From Cryptosporangium phraense (GTDB taxonomy: Bacteria; Actinomycetota; Actinomycetes; Mycobacteriales; Cryptosporangiaceae), in contig NZ_VIRS01000012.1 in assembly GCF_006912135.1 (NCBI RefSeq), positions 62,001 to 126,000 of the forward strand: a DNA stretch of 64,000 bases, given 5' to 3'. The notes below the pieces were generated by a model, which was not told the origin of the DNA, searched no databases, and worked only from the letters and a program-made list of their open reading frames with translations. The translations under genes were made by a program, and so were the position numbers. This document shows positions 48,290 to 56,963 of this stretch, one piece after another; within the stretch, counting starts at the first letter, position 1; each line of letters begins with the position of its first letter.

Positions 48290-49041
48290 CGGAGGGCGAC
48301 CGAGGGGTCGAAACCGTACGGGAGCTCGAGGCGGTGCCGCCGCATCAGGTCGGCGTCGAGCAACAGCTGCGCCGTAGGCGCGTCGGCCACCACGACCCCG
48401 TCGTCGAGCAGCACCGACCGCGGGCAGAGCTCCAGCGCGTACGGCAGGTCGTGGGTGACCATCAGCAGCGTCACGTCGAGCGAGAGCAGGATGTCGGCCA
48501 GCTCCCGGCGGCTGGCCGGATCGAGGTTGCTGGACGGCTCGTCCAGCACGAGGATCTCGGGGTGCATGGCCAGGACGGTCGCGACCGCCACCCGCCGTCG
48601 CTGACCGAAGCTGAGGTGGTGCGGGGCGCGGTCGGCGAAGTCCTGCATCTTCACCGCGGTGAGCGCCTCGGCGACCCGGTTCTTCAGTTCCTGGCCCTTG
48701 AGCCCGAGGTTGGCCGGTCCGAACGCCACGTCCTCGGCGACCGTCGGCATGAACAGCTGGTCGTCGGGGTCCTGGAAGACGATTCCGACCCGCCGTCGGA
48801 TCTCCTGCAGGTTGTCCTTGGTGACCGGCAGTCCGGCAACGCGGACGCGTCCCGCGCCGGCCGAGTGGATGCCGTTCAGATGCAGCACCAACGTGGTCTT
48901 GCCGGCGCCGTTGGGGCCCAGCAGGGCGATCCGTTCGCCCTTCTCGACGACGAGGTCGACGCCGAACAGCGCTTGCCGTCCGTCGGGATAGGCGAAGGCG
49001 AGGCCCTCGACTTCGAGGGACGGATCTATGCGGTCAGCCAC
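48286..49041 (-). CDS. Cobalt/nickel ECF transporter ATPase (CbiO/NikO)
   Basis: This is a 251-residue ABC ATPase with Walker A GPNGAGKTT, Q-loop VFQDPDDQLF, signature LSFGQRRRVA and Walker B ILVLDEPSSNLD. The DPDDQLF element is characteristic of energy-coupling-factor ATPases. It overlaps the CbiQ gene by 16 bp and is the last gene of the M-N-Q-O operon. The start is GTG. Confidence 0.93.
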   Translation of the reverse strand: MADRIDPSLEVEGLAFAYPDGRQALFGVDLVVEKGERIALLGPNGAGKTTLVLHLNGIHSAGAGRVRVAGLPVTKDNLQEIRRRVGIVFQDPDDQLFMPTVAEDVAFGPANLGLKGQELKNRVAEALTAVKMQDFADRAPHHLSFGQRRRVAVATVLAMHPEILVLDEPSSNLDPASRRELADILLSLDVTLLMVTHDLPYALELCPRSVLLDDGVVVADAPTAQLLLDADLMRRHRLELPYGFDPSVALR

Positions 49042-49781
49042 GCCGCAACGCTAACCGCCGCGGCGGCGGCCGGGATGGTCAAGGCGGTGGCCCAGTCGCG
49101 CGGGGCCGGTCGCTCGGCCACGCCGCTCGGGAGGCTGCCGGTGTAGCCGCGGGACAGCATCGCGACGTAGACCCGCTCGCCCCGCTCGTAGGAGCGCAGG
49201 AACAGGCTGCCGATCGACGTCGCGAACGCCCGCACCTGCCAGAGGAACCGCGGGTCGTGGCAGCGGGAGAGGCGGGCGACGCGCATCGCCCGCGCGTTGG
49301 CCGCGATCACGTCGATGTAGCGGAGCATGAACGTCGCGATCTGGACGATCGGGGCCGGCGTCCGCAGGCGTTGCAGGCCGAGCAGGAGGTCGCGACCGGA
49401 AGTGGTCGCGGCCAGCAGCAGGCTGGCGACGACGCCGAGCGTGCCCTTGGCGACGATGTTCCAGCCGGCCCAGAGGCCGGGTTCGGAAAGTCCCAGGATC
49501 GTCCGCGGACCGCCCTCCAGGAAAGGCAGGAGAACGGCGAGGACCACGAACGGCGCTTCGATGACCCCGCGGGAGGCGAGCCAGCGGGCCGGGATCCGGG
49601 CGGTGGCGGCGACCGCGGCGAGCAGGAGCGCGTAGAGGCCGAAGGCCCAGACGGCCTCGCGGGGGGTCGCGACGACGCTGATCACGAACGCGAGCGCGGC
49701 GACGATCTTGATGTCGGGCGAGAGGCGGTGGACTCGCGTGGAGCCGGGGCGGTGGAGGGGGTGGGCGTGCCCGGCGCCCAC
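49026..49781 (-). CDS. Cobalt/nickel ECF transporter transmembrane protein (CbiQ/NikQ)
   Basis: The 251-residue membrane protein has about five helices and the T-component signature MRVARLSRCHDPRF, plus RSYERGERVYVAMLSRGY near the end, which contacts the ATPase. The N-terminus GAGHAHPLHRPGS is His-rich. It starts 1 bp after the PDGLE gene. The GTG at 49781 is the only start giving full length. Confidence 0.92.
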   Translation of the reverse strand: MGAGHAHPLHRPGSTRVHRLSPDIKIVAALAFVISVVATPREAVWAFGLYALLLAAVAATARIPARWLASRGVIEAPFVVLAVLLPFLEGGPRTILGLSEPGLWAGWNIVAKGTLGVVASLLLAATTSGRDLLLGLQRLRTPAPIVQIATFMLRYIDVIAANARAMRVARLSRCHDPRFLWQVRAFATSIGSLFLRSYERGERVYVAMLSRGYTGSLPSGVAERPAPRDWATALTIPAAAAAVSVAAWLTA

Positions 49782-49782
49782 G

Positions 49783-50178
49783 TCAGCGCTCGCCCGGTTT
49801 TGCGACCGGCGCGCCGTCGGCGGCCGTGGCCGCGGTGGCGGCCGGCTGACGGCGGCGGAGGAGCCAGAAGAGGCCGCCGCCGATCGCGGCGACCAGCAGC
49901 ACGCCGGCGACGCCGGAGAGGCCGGTGGAGAGCGCGCTGTTGTGGATGCTCTTGATGCCGTAACCGGCGAACGGCGAGTCCTTGGCCGCGTGCTCCTTCT
50001 CCGACCGGGCCAGGCAGTCGCCGCCGGTGATGTTGTCGTTGGCGTCGAACGTGCACCCCTGCCTGGCGGTCGCGTCGAGACCGTCGGGGCTCGAGCTGGC
50101 CGCGTTGCTCACCACCCCGGCCAGCAGCAGCGACACCAACAGGCCGAGCCCTAGGAAGACCGCGAGTTTCGTCTTCAC
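49783..50178 (-). CDS. PDGLE-domain protein (CbiN/NikN-like component)
   Basis: The 131-residue protein has two membrane helices (FLGLGLLVSLLLAGVVS and GVAGVLLVAAIGGGLFWLL). The segment SSSPDGLDATARQGC corresponds to the PDGLE motif found in the N component of nickel/cobalt ECF transporters. It sits between CbiM and CbiQ, as expected for NikN. GTG start overlaps the CbiM stop. Confidence 0.87.
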   Translation of the reverse strand: MKTKLAVFLGLGLLVSLLLAGVVSNAASSSPDGLDATARQGCTFDANDNITGGDCLARSEKEHAAKDSPFAGYGIKSIHNSALSTGLSGVAGVLLVAAIGGGLFWLLRRRQPAATAATAADGAPVAKPGER

Positions 50179-50864
50179 GCGTTGCTCTCCACTCGGATCA
50201 GGAGTTCCTTCTCGCTGCGGTACCGGCGCAGCGCGTAGACGAGGTCCGGGCGCACGGCCGCGACCGTGGCGACCGTGGTCGCGGTGATCAGCCCCTCGCC
50301 CAGCCCGATCAGCAGGTGGACGCCGGCCATCGTCGCGGAGATCGGGCCGAGCGCCTTGTCGACCTCACCGCCGAGCGCGTACTCGAGCACGAACCCCTGC
50401 GAGGCGACGACGACCGAGATCGTGGCGGCCAGGAACGAGGCGACGACGATGCCGGCTCTGTTCTTCGGGAGGATCTTCAGAGCAAGGGTGACGACCCCGA
50501 ACGCGACCAGCGTCGTGATGATGGCCATGTTCGTGATGTTGAGGCCGAGCGCGGACAGGCCCCCGTCGGCGAACAGCAGGCCCTGGACCAGCAGCACGGT
50601 GGCCACGCAGAGCGCGCCGACCCACGGCCCGACCAGGATCACCGCGAGCGCCCCGCCGAGCAGGTGCCCGCTGACGCCCGGCAGCACCGGGAAGTTGAGC
50701 ATCTGGACCGCGAAGATGAACGCCGCCACCAATCCGGCCATCGGGGCGAGCCGGTCGTCGAGATCGTGACGGGCCTTGACCAGGCACAACGCGATCCAGG
50801 CCACGGCGAGTGCGCCGAAGACGGCCGAAACCGGCAGGTTCACTATGCCGTCGGAGATGTGCAT
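50175..50864 (-). CDS. Cobalt/nickel ECF transporter S-component (CbiM/NikM)
   Basis: The 229-residue membrane protein begins with MHISDGIVNLP, the conserved CbiM N-terminus in which the Met, His2 and a nearby His bind the metal. The central GVSGHLLGGALAVILVGPW motif and the loop with GLGEGLITATTVA are also typical. The ATG at 50864 is fixed by the need for His at position 2. A Nur-box-like operator lies 38 bp upstream. Nickel or cobalt cannot be chosen from the protein alone. Confidence 0.93.
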   Translation of the reverse strand: MHISDGIVNLPVSAVFGALAVAWIALCLVKARHDLDDRLAPMAGLVAAFIFAVQMLNFPVLPGVSGHLLGGALAVILVGPWVGALCVATVLLVQGLLFADGGLSALGLNITNMAIITTLVAFGVVTLALKILPKNRAGIVVASFLAATISVVVASQGFVLEYALGGEVDKALGPISATMAGVHLLIGLGEGLITATTVATVAAVRPDLVYALRRYRSEKELLIRVESNA

Positions 50865-50901
50865 CGCCACGGGTGTCGGTTCCACGCGTGCATCATCCCT
50901 G

Positions 50902-50924
50902 CTATTGCAAGCTGTCTGCAATAG
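50902..50924. promoter_or_regulatory. Candidate Nur (nickel regulator) operator
   Basis: Perfect 8-bp arms CTATTGCA and TGCAATAG are separated by seven bases. Within it, TTGCAA-N5-CTGCAA resembles the Nur box described in Streptomyces (TTGCAA-N5-TTGCAA type). It lies between the transporter operon and bcp, 38 bp from the cbiM start, overlapping the likely promoter. Confidence 0.6.
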
Positions 50925-50974
50925 GGGCGTGCAACGGCGGGAGGCCGGGCAGCGTCGCGCGTTAGGCTCCGGGC

Positions 50975-51451
50975 ATGACTGCCGCACCTCGCCTCTCCCC
51001 CGGCGATCCCGCTCCCGACTTCGAGCTGTCCGACGACTCGGGCAACGTCGTGCACCTGACTGACCTGCGCGGACAGCGGGTGATCCTGTACGCCTACCCG
51101 TCCGCGATGACGCCGGGCTGCACGAAGCAGGCCTGTGACTTCCGGGACTCGCTCGACTCGCTCCGCGCGGCCGGCCTCACCGTGATCGGGATCTCGCCCG
51201 ACAAGCCGGAGAAGCTCGCGAAGTTCCGCGACAAGGAGTCGCTCACGTTCCCGCTGGTGTCCGACCCGGACAAGAGCGTCCTGTCGGCCTACGGCGCGTT
51301 CGGCGAGAAGACGATGTACGGCAAGACGGTCACCGGCGTGATCCGGTCGACGTTCGTCATCGACGCCGACGGCGCCATCGAGCAGGCGCAGTACAACGTT
51401 AAGGCCACCGGACACGTCGCCAAGCTCCGTCGCGACCTCGGCCTCGACTGA
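50975..51451 (+). CDS. bcp: Thioredoxin-dependent thiol peroxidase, Bcp/PrxQ type
   Basis: The 158-residue peroxiredoxin has the peroxidatic Cys49 and resolving Cys54 in TPGCTKQACDF, the two-Cys PrxQ arrangement. It ends with the family's IRSTFVIDADG strand. It reduces hydrogen peroxide and organic peroxides using thioredoxin. The usual YPKDDTPGC reads YPSAMTPGC here. It is divergent from the nickel/cobalt transporter operon. Confidence 0.93.
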   Translation: MTAAPRLSPGDPAPDFELSDDSGNVVHLTDLRGQRVILYAYPSAMTPGCTKQACDFRDSLDSLRAAGLTVIGISPDKPEKLAKFRDKESLTFPLVSDPDKSVLSAYGAFGEKTMYGKTVTGVIRSTFVIDADGAIEQAQYNVKATGHVAKLRRDLGLD

Positions 51452-51496
51452 CCTCGGCCCCGACCGCGCACCGAAGGTGCGTACGATGTTGGCCGA

Positions 51497-51580
51497 GCGG
51501 GAGTGGCGGAAAGGCTAGACGCGCCGGGTTTAGGTCCCGGTGTCCGAAAGGACATGTGGGTTCGACTCCCACCTCCCGCA
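51497..51580 (+). tRNA. tRNA-Leu (anticodon UAG)
   Basis: The acceptor stem GCGGGAG pairs with CTCCCGC. The anticodon stem CCGGG/CCCGG encloses TTTAGGT, giving anticodon TAG, which reads CUA leucine codons. A long variable arm (TGTCCGAAAGGACA) and the T-loop TTCGACT are present, as in class II tRNAs. The 3' CCA is not encoded. Confidence 0.95.
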
Positions 51581-51617
51581 CCGGCAGGCCTAGATGGTTG
51601 ATTGCGATGCTCACGGA

Positions 51618-52381
51618 TCAGTGATCGGGTGACCGGTTGGGTCGGTGTGATCGTTGTGCCAGATGGCGGCGGTCAGCGCGAGGAGGCGTTGGGCGAGGCG
51701 GACACAGACTCCGGTGATGGTTCGCGCGCTGTGTTGACGTGCCGGAACGGTTGAGCAGGTGCTGGGCGGGTCGTGGTTCGCGGTTGCGGTAGGCCGGGAT
51801 CAGCAGCCGGGCGCCTTTGTCGGTCAATTGGTGTTCGAACTTCGCGGCGCTGGTAGCCCGTGTCAGCGGGGATCGTCTGCCCGGGCCGGTCGGCCGGCAG
51901 GCCGGGGTCGACGAGGTCGAGCAACACGTCGCGTTCGTCGGGTTTGCGCCGGCCGACCCCCCGGTGATCGGGAGGCCGGCCGGGGTGCAGACCAGAGGCA
52001 GGCGCAGGCCCCAGAACCATCGCGAGTGTGATGCTTAGTAGCCGTAGTGGGCGTAGCCGGCCAGATCGGAGCTCCCGGGAGGCGCCGCAGCCGACCGGGG
52101 TGGAGTCGGCGACCCAGACGTCGTCGTGCCAGAAAGTGGTGTCGCGGGCCAGTTCACGCAGCATCCGGGCTGGCAGGCCACCCGCGGCGGGCAGTCGGCC
52201 GGTGACCAGGCGCAGCCAGCGACGTTCGGAGGTGACCCGGAGCAGGGCCTGCGCTGTTGCGGCGGTCAGCGGCTGCTCGTCGGAGAACACCGGCCGGACG
52301 GCCGGACGGCCGGCGGCGGGGCACACGATCATCGATCCCTACGGAGAGTGCGGTCAGGAGGGTGTCGAGGTCTGGGGTCAC
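51618..52381 (-). pseudogene. Decayed IS982-type transposase
   Basis: Pieces of one transposase are spread over three minus-strand frames. The N-terminus is PDLDTLLTALSVGIDD (52381 side), the DDE core reads DVWVADSTPVGCG and DERDVLLDLV, and further fragments GQTIPADTGYQRREV and a C-terminal part end at 51618. Frames shift at least twice, so no functional protein is possible. It begins 37 bp downstream of tRNA-Leu. Terminal inverted repeats were not identified. Confidence 0.75.
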
Positions 52382-52454
52382 ACGCAGACCAACGGCACCC
52401 TCCGTCGCATGTCACGGCGTCAACCGCGCCGCCACGCCGTCAGGAATCAATCAT

Positions 52455-52946
52455 TTAACCCGCGGAGAAGCACGGGCTGATGACGATGACGGCGAAGCCC
52501 CGGGGAGGCGTCCCGGACGTGATCCGGACGTCGAAGTGCTCGTCCGGGCTGATGCCGGACAGCTCGGCTCGGGTGCCGGCGGCGCCGAACGGCCGGTAGG
52601 CGACCTTCGTCCAGCCCGCCGCGATCCACCGGTCACGAAGCCGGGTCAGCGCCGGGCGGTGCCGCTCCTCCGGCAGCACGACCTGATAGGCACCCTGGAC
52701 GTAGAACGGCCCGCTCTCGGTATCGGCGCAGGGCGTCACGCGCGGAGCGTTGCCGCTCAGCGGTCCGGTCGAGCCGAGCGCGGCGGGAAGCGTCTCGGCC
52801 AACGCGGCGACCGCGTTCTGCACCACCTCGGGAGATCGGACGGGCACCGTGCTCTCCTTCTCTCCCGGGGAGTCCTTGCCGCTGCATCCGGCGCCGACCA
52901 GGAGGACGAGCAGGGCGCACAGCAGGGGCAGCGTCCGGGTGGTCAT
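52455..52946 (-). CDS. Lipoprotein of unknown function
   Basis: The 163-residue protein has a lipoprotein signal peptide with lipobox LVGAGCSG. The mature part has two further Cys (VTPCADT, ISPCFSAG) that may form a disulfide. It is related by position only to the hydrolase gene, whose stop it overlaps by 4 bp. I do not recognise a named domain. Confidence 0.82.
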   Translation of the reverse strand: MTTRTLPLLCALLVLLVGAGCSGKDSPGEKESTVPVRSPEVVQNAVAALAETLPAALGSTGPLSGNAPRVTPCADTESGPFYVQGAYQVVLPEERHRPALTRLRDRWIAAGWTKVAYRPFGAAGTRAELSGISPDEHFDVRITSGTPPRGFAVIVISPCFSAG

Positions 52947-54661
52947 CGGGGCGCTCCGTAGGGTCCGCGCTGGTGGTAGCGGTCGGTGTGGTGGCGCGCG
53001 TCGACGCCTTGGTCCGAGGTGTGATCGAGCGTCCCCGGATCGTCCCGGAAGTAGTCGTAGTCCCCGACCACGATGGCCGCCTGAGCGGTGACGCTCCTCG
53101 TGTCGGCTTCCCAGTAGTCGCCGTGCCCGTGGGTGTCGACGTGGAACTGGTTGGCGCCGAAGTCGAGGTCGGTCGGGTCCTTGCCGAGCGTGAGGCCCGA
53201 GGCGTACTTGATCGGGTCGTCGGCCGCCTGCCCGGCCCACACGTGGTGCCGGTCGATGTGCAGGTCGGACGCCGAGCCGACGGTCGTCCCGGGCGACCCG
53301 GCGACGATGACGTCGTCCACGGCCAGGCCGTCGTTCTGGGCCGCCGCGTAGCCGACCGTCGTCGAACCGTACGAGTGGCCGATCGCCGTGTAGTGCCCCT
53401 GGCCCTGGTGAGTGGCGTGCAGCCCGTTCACGAACGCGTCCAGCCGGGCCGCGCCCTGCTCGGCGCGCCCGGTCGTCGCGACGCTGAGGTTCGGGTCGTC
53501 GGGGTAGCCCTCGGGCGCGTCGTAGTCCAGCCAGGCGATCACCGACGTGTCCCCGTCCGGGCCGAACGTCCGGGCGTCCGCAGCGTCGACCAGGTTCTCC
53601 GCCCGGTGCAGGGACAGCGTCGAGGCGTCCTCCAACTCCGTGTTCAACCCGGGCACCATCGTGGCGACGTTCTTCGCGGTGTCCGGATCTCCGACCGCGA
53701 CGATGGCCCGGCCCTGGTGCACCTGCCCGAAGTCCGGGTTGAAGCCGAGGAGATAGAGCCGGTGGCTCTCGGGGCCGTACTCGGACGATTCGAGCTTGGC
53801 GTAGAGCTTCCTCGCCGGCTCGTAGCTCTCGTCGAACACCCTGCCGCCGGGCCGGCCGTAGAGGCGCTCGGCGTTGATCTCCATCGCGGCCAGGTAGTGG
53901 GTGAGCCGTTTCCGGTTCGCCTGGTCCCTGGCGACCGCCGGGATGCCGTTGAGGGCGCCGATCTCGTCCGGGTAGGCGGTGAGGTAGGCCTGCTGCTGGT
54001 CGGCGGTGAGGCCCTTCCACCATTCGTCGACCGTCCAGGCGGACTTGCCGGTCGGGATCCTGGACTTGTCGGCGCCGAGCAGCGGGGCGTTGTCCTTCGC
54101 GTCCTGGGCCGCGTCGAGCACTTCGGACGGGCTCATCACGCCGCTCGGCGGGTGGAGGTAACGGGTGAGCGCGGCGGCGTACTGCTCGTCCAGCCGCGTC
54201 GCCTCGGCCAGGACGTCGGCGATGCGATCGGCGAAGACTCGCGCCGTTTCGTTGTTCCTCCGAGCCGCGGTGAGGTCGTCCACCGACTCCGAAGCGGTCA
54301 GGTACGGGGGTTCGACGCTGCCGTCCACCCGGACGCGTGCTCCGGCGGCGTGGGCCTCCCGCTCGATGTCGCTCAGCTGCCGCTGGAGACCTCGAAAACG
54401 CGTTGCGACGGCGTCGACCAGAACGCCAACTGCCCGCGCCTGCTCGGCGAGGAGACCGAATCCGTCGTCCAACCCGTCGATGTGCCGGAAAGCCGCTCCG
54501 GCCGCGTCGCCGTCCCAGTTGGAGGCGTGGACCGGACCCACCAGGTCGCTGACCGCGTCCTCGCCCGAGGCCGCGAAGCGGCCGGCCAGCCGGCGCCAGG
54601 CGCCGCCGGTCGACTCGACGTCCGAAAGACGGGCGTCACGCAGGGCATCCAGTTCGACCAT
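52943..54661 (-). CDS. DUF1023-type alpha/beta hydrolase
   Basis: The 572-residue protein has an N-terminal helical region like WXG100/ESX-associated proteins (about residues 1-170; SNWDGDAAGAAF resembles a W-x-G turn). The C-terminal alpha/beta hydrolase of the DUF1023 family has nucleophile elbow GHSYGS and the motif VAGSPGTTV. Such proteins are common next to WXG100 genes in actinobacteria and are often exported or envelope-acting. It follows the WXG-like gene by 3 bp. The substrate is unknown. Confidence 0.88.
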   Translation of the reverse strand: MVELDALRDARLSDVESTGGAWRRLAGRFAASGEDAVSDLVGPVHASNWDGDAAGAAFRHIDGLDDGFGLLAEQARAVGVLVDAVATRFRGLQRQLSDIEREAHAAGARVRVDGSVEPPYLTASESVDDLTAARRNNETARVFADRIADVLAEATRLDEQYAAALTRYLHPPSGVMSPSEVLDAAQDAKDNAPLLGADKSRIPTGKSAWTVDEWWKGLTADQQQAYLTAYPDEIGALNGIPAVARDQANRKRLTHYLAAMEINAERLYGRPGGRVFDESYEPARKLYAKLESSEYGPESHRLYLLGFNPDFGQVHQGRAIVAVGDPDTAKNVATMVPGLNTELEDASTLSLHRAENLVDAADARTFGPDGDTSVIAWLDYDAPEGYPDDPNLSVATTGRAEQGAARLDAFVNGLHATHQGQGHYTAIGHSYGSTTVGYAAAQNDGLAVDDVIVAGSPGTTVGSASDLHIDRHHVWAGQAADDPIKYASGLTLGKDPTDLDFGANQFHVDTHGHGDYWEADTRSVTAQAAIVVGDYDYFRDDPGTLDHTSDQGVDARHHTDRYHQRGPYGAPR

Positions 54662-54664
54662 CGG

Positions 54665-54958
54665 TCAGAACCGATCCAACTCGGCGGCCGTCTCGGCGTC
54701 CGACCGTCGATAGCCCCGGGCCGCATCGGCCAGCGCGCCGCTGAGTCGATCGAGGTAGTCACGGTGGCGTCCCAGAGCGTCGGTCCAACCGGACCGGAGC
54801 CGGTCCAGGACGTCGCCCGTGCGGAAGCCCGAGAGCGCCCGGACAGCGACGTCGGTCTCCGCCTCGATGTCCGAGGCGTCCTTCCGGACGCCGTCCGCCA
54901 GGCGGTCGGCGGCGCCCGACGCCCGGAGCAAGGCGGCTGGGTCAACCCGGATCGCCAT
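54665..54958 (-). CDS. WXG100-like small helical protein
   Basis: The 97-residue protein is predicted to be a helical hairpin. A central SGWTDALGRH turn stands where the W-x-G motif usually is, and the C-terminal helix ends AAELDRF. Length and neighbourhood fit an ESAT-6/WXG100-type protein. GGAGG precedes the ATG at 54958. It leads the operon with the DUF1023 hydrolase and lipoprotein. Confidence 0.78.
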   Translation of the reverse strand: MAIRVDPAALLRASGAADRLADGVRKDASDIEAETDVAVRALSGFRTGDVLDRLRSGWTDALGRHRDYLDRLSGALADAARGYRRSDAETAAELDRF

Positions 54959-54997
54959 CGACGCCTCCCCCGTGTCCGCGACGCTCCGCACTCTCGC

Positions 54998-55023
54998 CGA
55001 AGCGCTTCGTGACGTATACGTCA
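54998..55023. promoter_or_regulatory. Two adjacent perfect palindromes upstream of the WXG operon
   Basis: CGAAGCGCTTCG (54998-55009) is followed immediately by TGACGTATACGTCA (55010-55023). They lie 40-65 bp upstream of the WXG-like ATG and touch the MFS gene stop. The second has the shape of a TetR- or bZIP-like operator. Regulation of the WXG operon is inferred from place. Confidence 0.5.
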
Positions 55024-56238
55024 GTCACGGTCCGGAACCACGGCGGGTTCATCTTCGACGAAAGTGGGTCTGGCCAGCGTGATCGCCGGGACCATCGCCA
55101 CGAGCGCGACCGCGGTGAGGAACAGCAGCGGCAGGGTCCACCCGTCGCTCACGTCGTGCAACACCCCGACGAGCAGCGGGCCGAGCGCGCCGAGCGCGTA
55201 CGCGATCCCCTGCGAGAATCCGCTCAGCGCGACCGTGCCGCCGCGGGTGCGGGTCCGGACGTTGATGAGCACGAGGCAGACCGGGAACAGGATCGACCCC
55301 GAGCCGATCAGCAGCACCCAGAGCAGCGTGAGTGAAGCGGGCGCGAGCAACAGGCCGAGGTAGCCGGCCACGAAACTCCCGACCCCGGCCGCGATCAGCC
55401 ACCCGACGTTGCGCAACCGGGCGACGAGCAGCGGAGCGACGAGCGCGCCGGGCAAACTGACCAGGCCGGTGACCGCGAGCAGCACGCCGGCCTCGGTCGG
55501 CGTCGAGCCGGCGAGGTCGCCGAGGATCGAGGGCAGCCAGGCGAAGACCGCGTAGGTGCAGATCGTGCTGGCCGAGAAGACGACCGTGATCGCCCGAGCC
55601 GAGCGGGACCGCCACAGCCGGGTGACGGGCGCCTCGGGCGTGGACATCTCCTCCGAGGGTCGCTTCCGAGTGACGACCAGGAGCCAGGGAACGAGCGCGA
55701 CGACCGAGGTCGCCGACCAGATGCCGAGCGAGAACCGCCATCCGGCCTGCTCGGCGATCGGAGCCGCGAGCGCGGCCGGAACGGCCGTGCTCACGCCCAC
55801 GACGCACACGTAGACGGCGGTCAGCAGCGCGACCCGATCGGGAAAGTAACGCCGCACGATCGGTGGCAACAACACGTTGCCGACACCGGTCCCGGCCAGA
55901 GCGACGACACTCCCGGCGAGCAGCACCCCGAACCCGGGCGCGAGCGCCCGCACGAGGTGGCCGACAGTCATGAGCAGAAGGGCGAGCACGATGCCACCGT
56001 CGAGGCCGACCAGGCGCGCAATACGCGGCGCGACGAACCCGGAGGCGGCCAGCAGAATCGGCGGCAACGTACCGAGCAGCCCGACGCCGATCGTGGAGAT
56101 CGGAATGTCGTGCCGGATGGCCCCCAGAATCGGCGAGACGGCCGCGACCGCCTGGCGCAACGTGAAGGCGACGAGAAGGATGCCGAGGAGAGCGGTGGTG
56201 CGGCCCGCCCAGAGGGGCAGAAGGCGGCGCGCAGACAT
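55021..56238 (-). CDS. MFS transporter, CynX/NimT-like
   Basis: The 405-residue protein has 12 hydrophobic helices. Family features include an early helix TLRQAVAAVSPILGAIRHDI, GLLGTLPPILLA and ITGLVSLPGALVAPLL-like segments, typical of CynX/NimT-type MFS transporters (cyanate, nitroimidazole and related). The substrate is unknown. It runs on the same strand as the WXG operon but is separated by the two palindromes. Confidence 0.88.
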   Translation of the reverse strand: MSARRLLPLWAGRTTALLGILLVAFTLRQAVAAVSPILGAIRHDIPISTIGVGLLGTLPPILLAASGFVAPRIARLVGLDGGIVLALLLMTVGHLVRALAPGFGVLLAGSVVALAGTGVGNVLLPPIVRRYFPDRVALLTAVYVCVVGVSTAVPAALAAPIAEQAGWRFSLGIWSATSVVALVPWLLVVTRKRPSEEMSTPEAPVTRLWRSRSARAITVVFSASTICTYAVFAWLPSILGDLAGSTPTEAGVLLAVTGLVSLPGALVAPLLVARLRNVGWLIAAGVGSFVAGYLGLLLAPASLTLLWVLLIGSGSILFPVCLVLINVRTRTRGGTVALSGFSQGIAYALGALGPLLVGVLHDVSDGWTLPLLFLTAVALVAMVPAITLARPTFVEDEPAVVPDRD

Positions 56239-56963
56239 CGCGCCGAGCCTAGCGCGCCGGCCGTCACGCCTTCGGGACGCGGCTCACCAACCGCCCGGTA
56301 CGCCGTCCGGTGCCGCGAGGCTGCAGGACGACCTGAGTTGGCTGAACCTCCCGACCTACTACCGGCTGTTTTTTCGAGCACGCGGCTACGACACGGAGCT
56401 CGAGGAATTCACTCCGCCGTCTGTCGAGGTCTACGCCTCCGGGACGGACGACCACGCGACCGATCGTCTCCTCGCCGCGGTCCGGCGCCTGGCCGAGACC
56501 ATCGATACGACCCTGATCGCTTCCCTGAGACGGTGTACAGAGGCTCGCTCTGGTGGCGAGTCAAGGCTGCTCTACGCCGTGGCGTCACATCGCGCGAAGT
56601 GGGCGACCGGCTGATCAAAGTCGAATGCGCACTTGAACTCAAGCATTGGACATTCAGCGGGCGGAGGTCGATTCCAAGGAGGCCGAGGCAGTCTCGACCG
56701 TCATCGAAAGCCTCGCCGATATTCCGCAGGCACTGAGGACGCGCTGTCGCGTTCCGGCTCTGATGCCGCCCGCGTCCTCGTTCTGCTCGTCGGTGCTCAT
56801 CACGAGGCCGGCTGGCCCCCGCGGCGGTCGAGTCCACAGTCTCCACGACACCCAGTTCAGCGCCGGCCGGTGGGATGAGGCGTCCGGGCGAGCGGGGTCC
56901 TCGGCGAGAACTGTCTGACCCTCCCTACACAATGTTCTCCAAGCAGTAGGGAGGCGGGCAGCT
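56239..56963. other. Gene-poor stretch before the beta-clamp paralogue
   Basis: The region holds a probable frameshifted pseudogene (about 56318-56830) and a short leader upstream of the beta-clamp gene. GGGAGG, placed eight bases before 56964, is the ribosome site. No intact gene is visible on either strand. Confidence 0.5.
56318..56830 (+). pseudogene. Frameshifted remnant of a hypothetical actinobacterial gene
   Basis: Protein-like text continues through three plus-strand frames in order. First comes LNLPTYYRLFFRARGYDTEL with an acidic helix, then VYRGSLWWRVKAALRRGVTSREV and KVECALEL, then DIQRAEVDSKEAEAVSTVIE with LADIPQA. This reads like one protein broken by frameshifts rather than chance. 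I recall similar conserved hypothetical proteins with an RGSWWRR-type segment but cannot name a family. No start or stop is defined. Confidence 0.5.

Noticed and set aside
50865-50974. Possible B12 riboswitch in front of the CbiM operon
   Set aside because: The intergenic region is only 110 bp and is taken up by a Nur-like palindrome.
51497-51580. Integrative element attachment site at tRNA-Leu
   Set aside because: Only an IS relic follows; no integrase and no repeat of the tRNA 3' end were seen.
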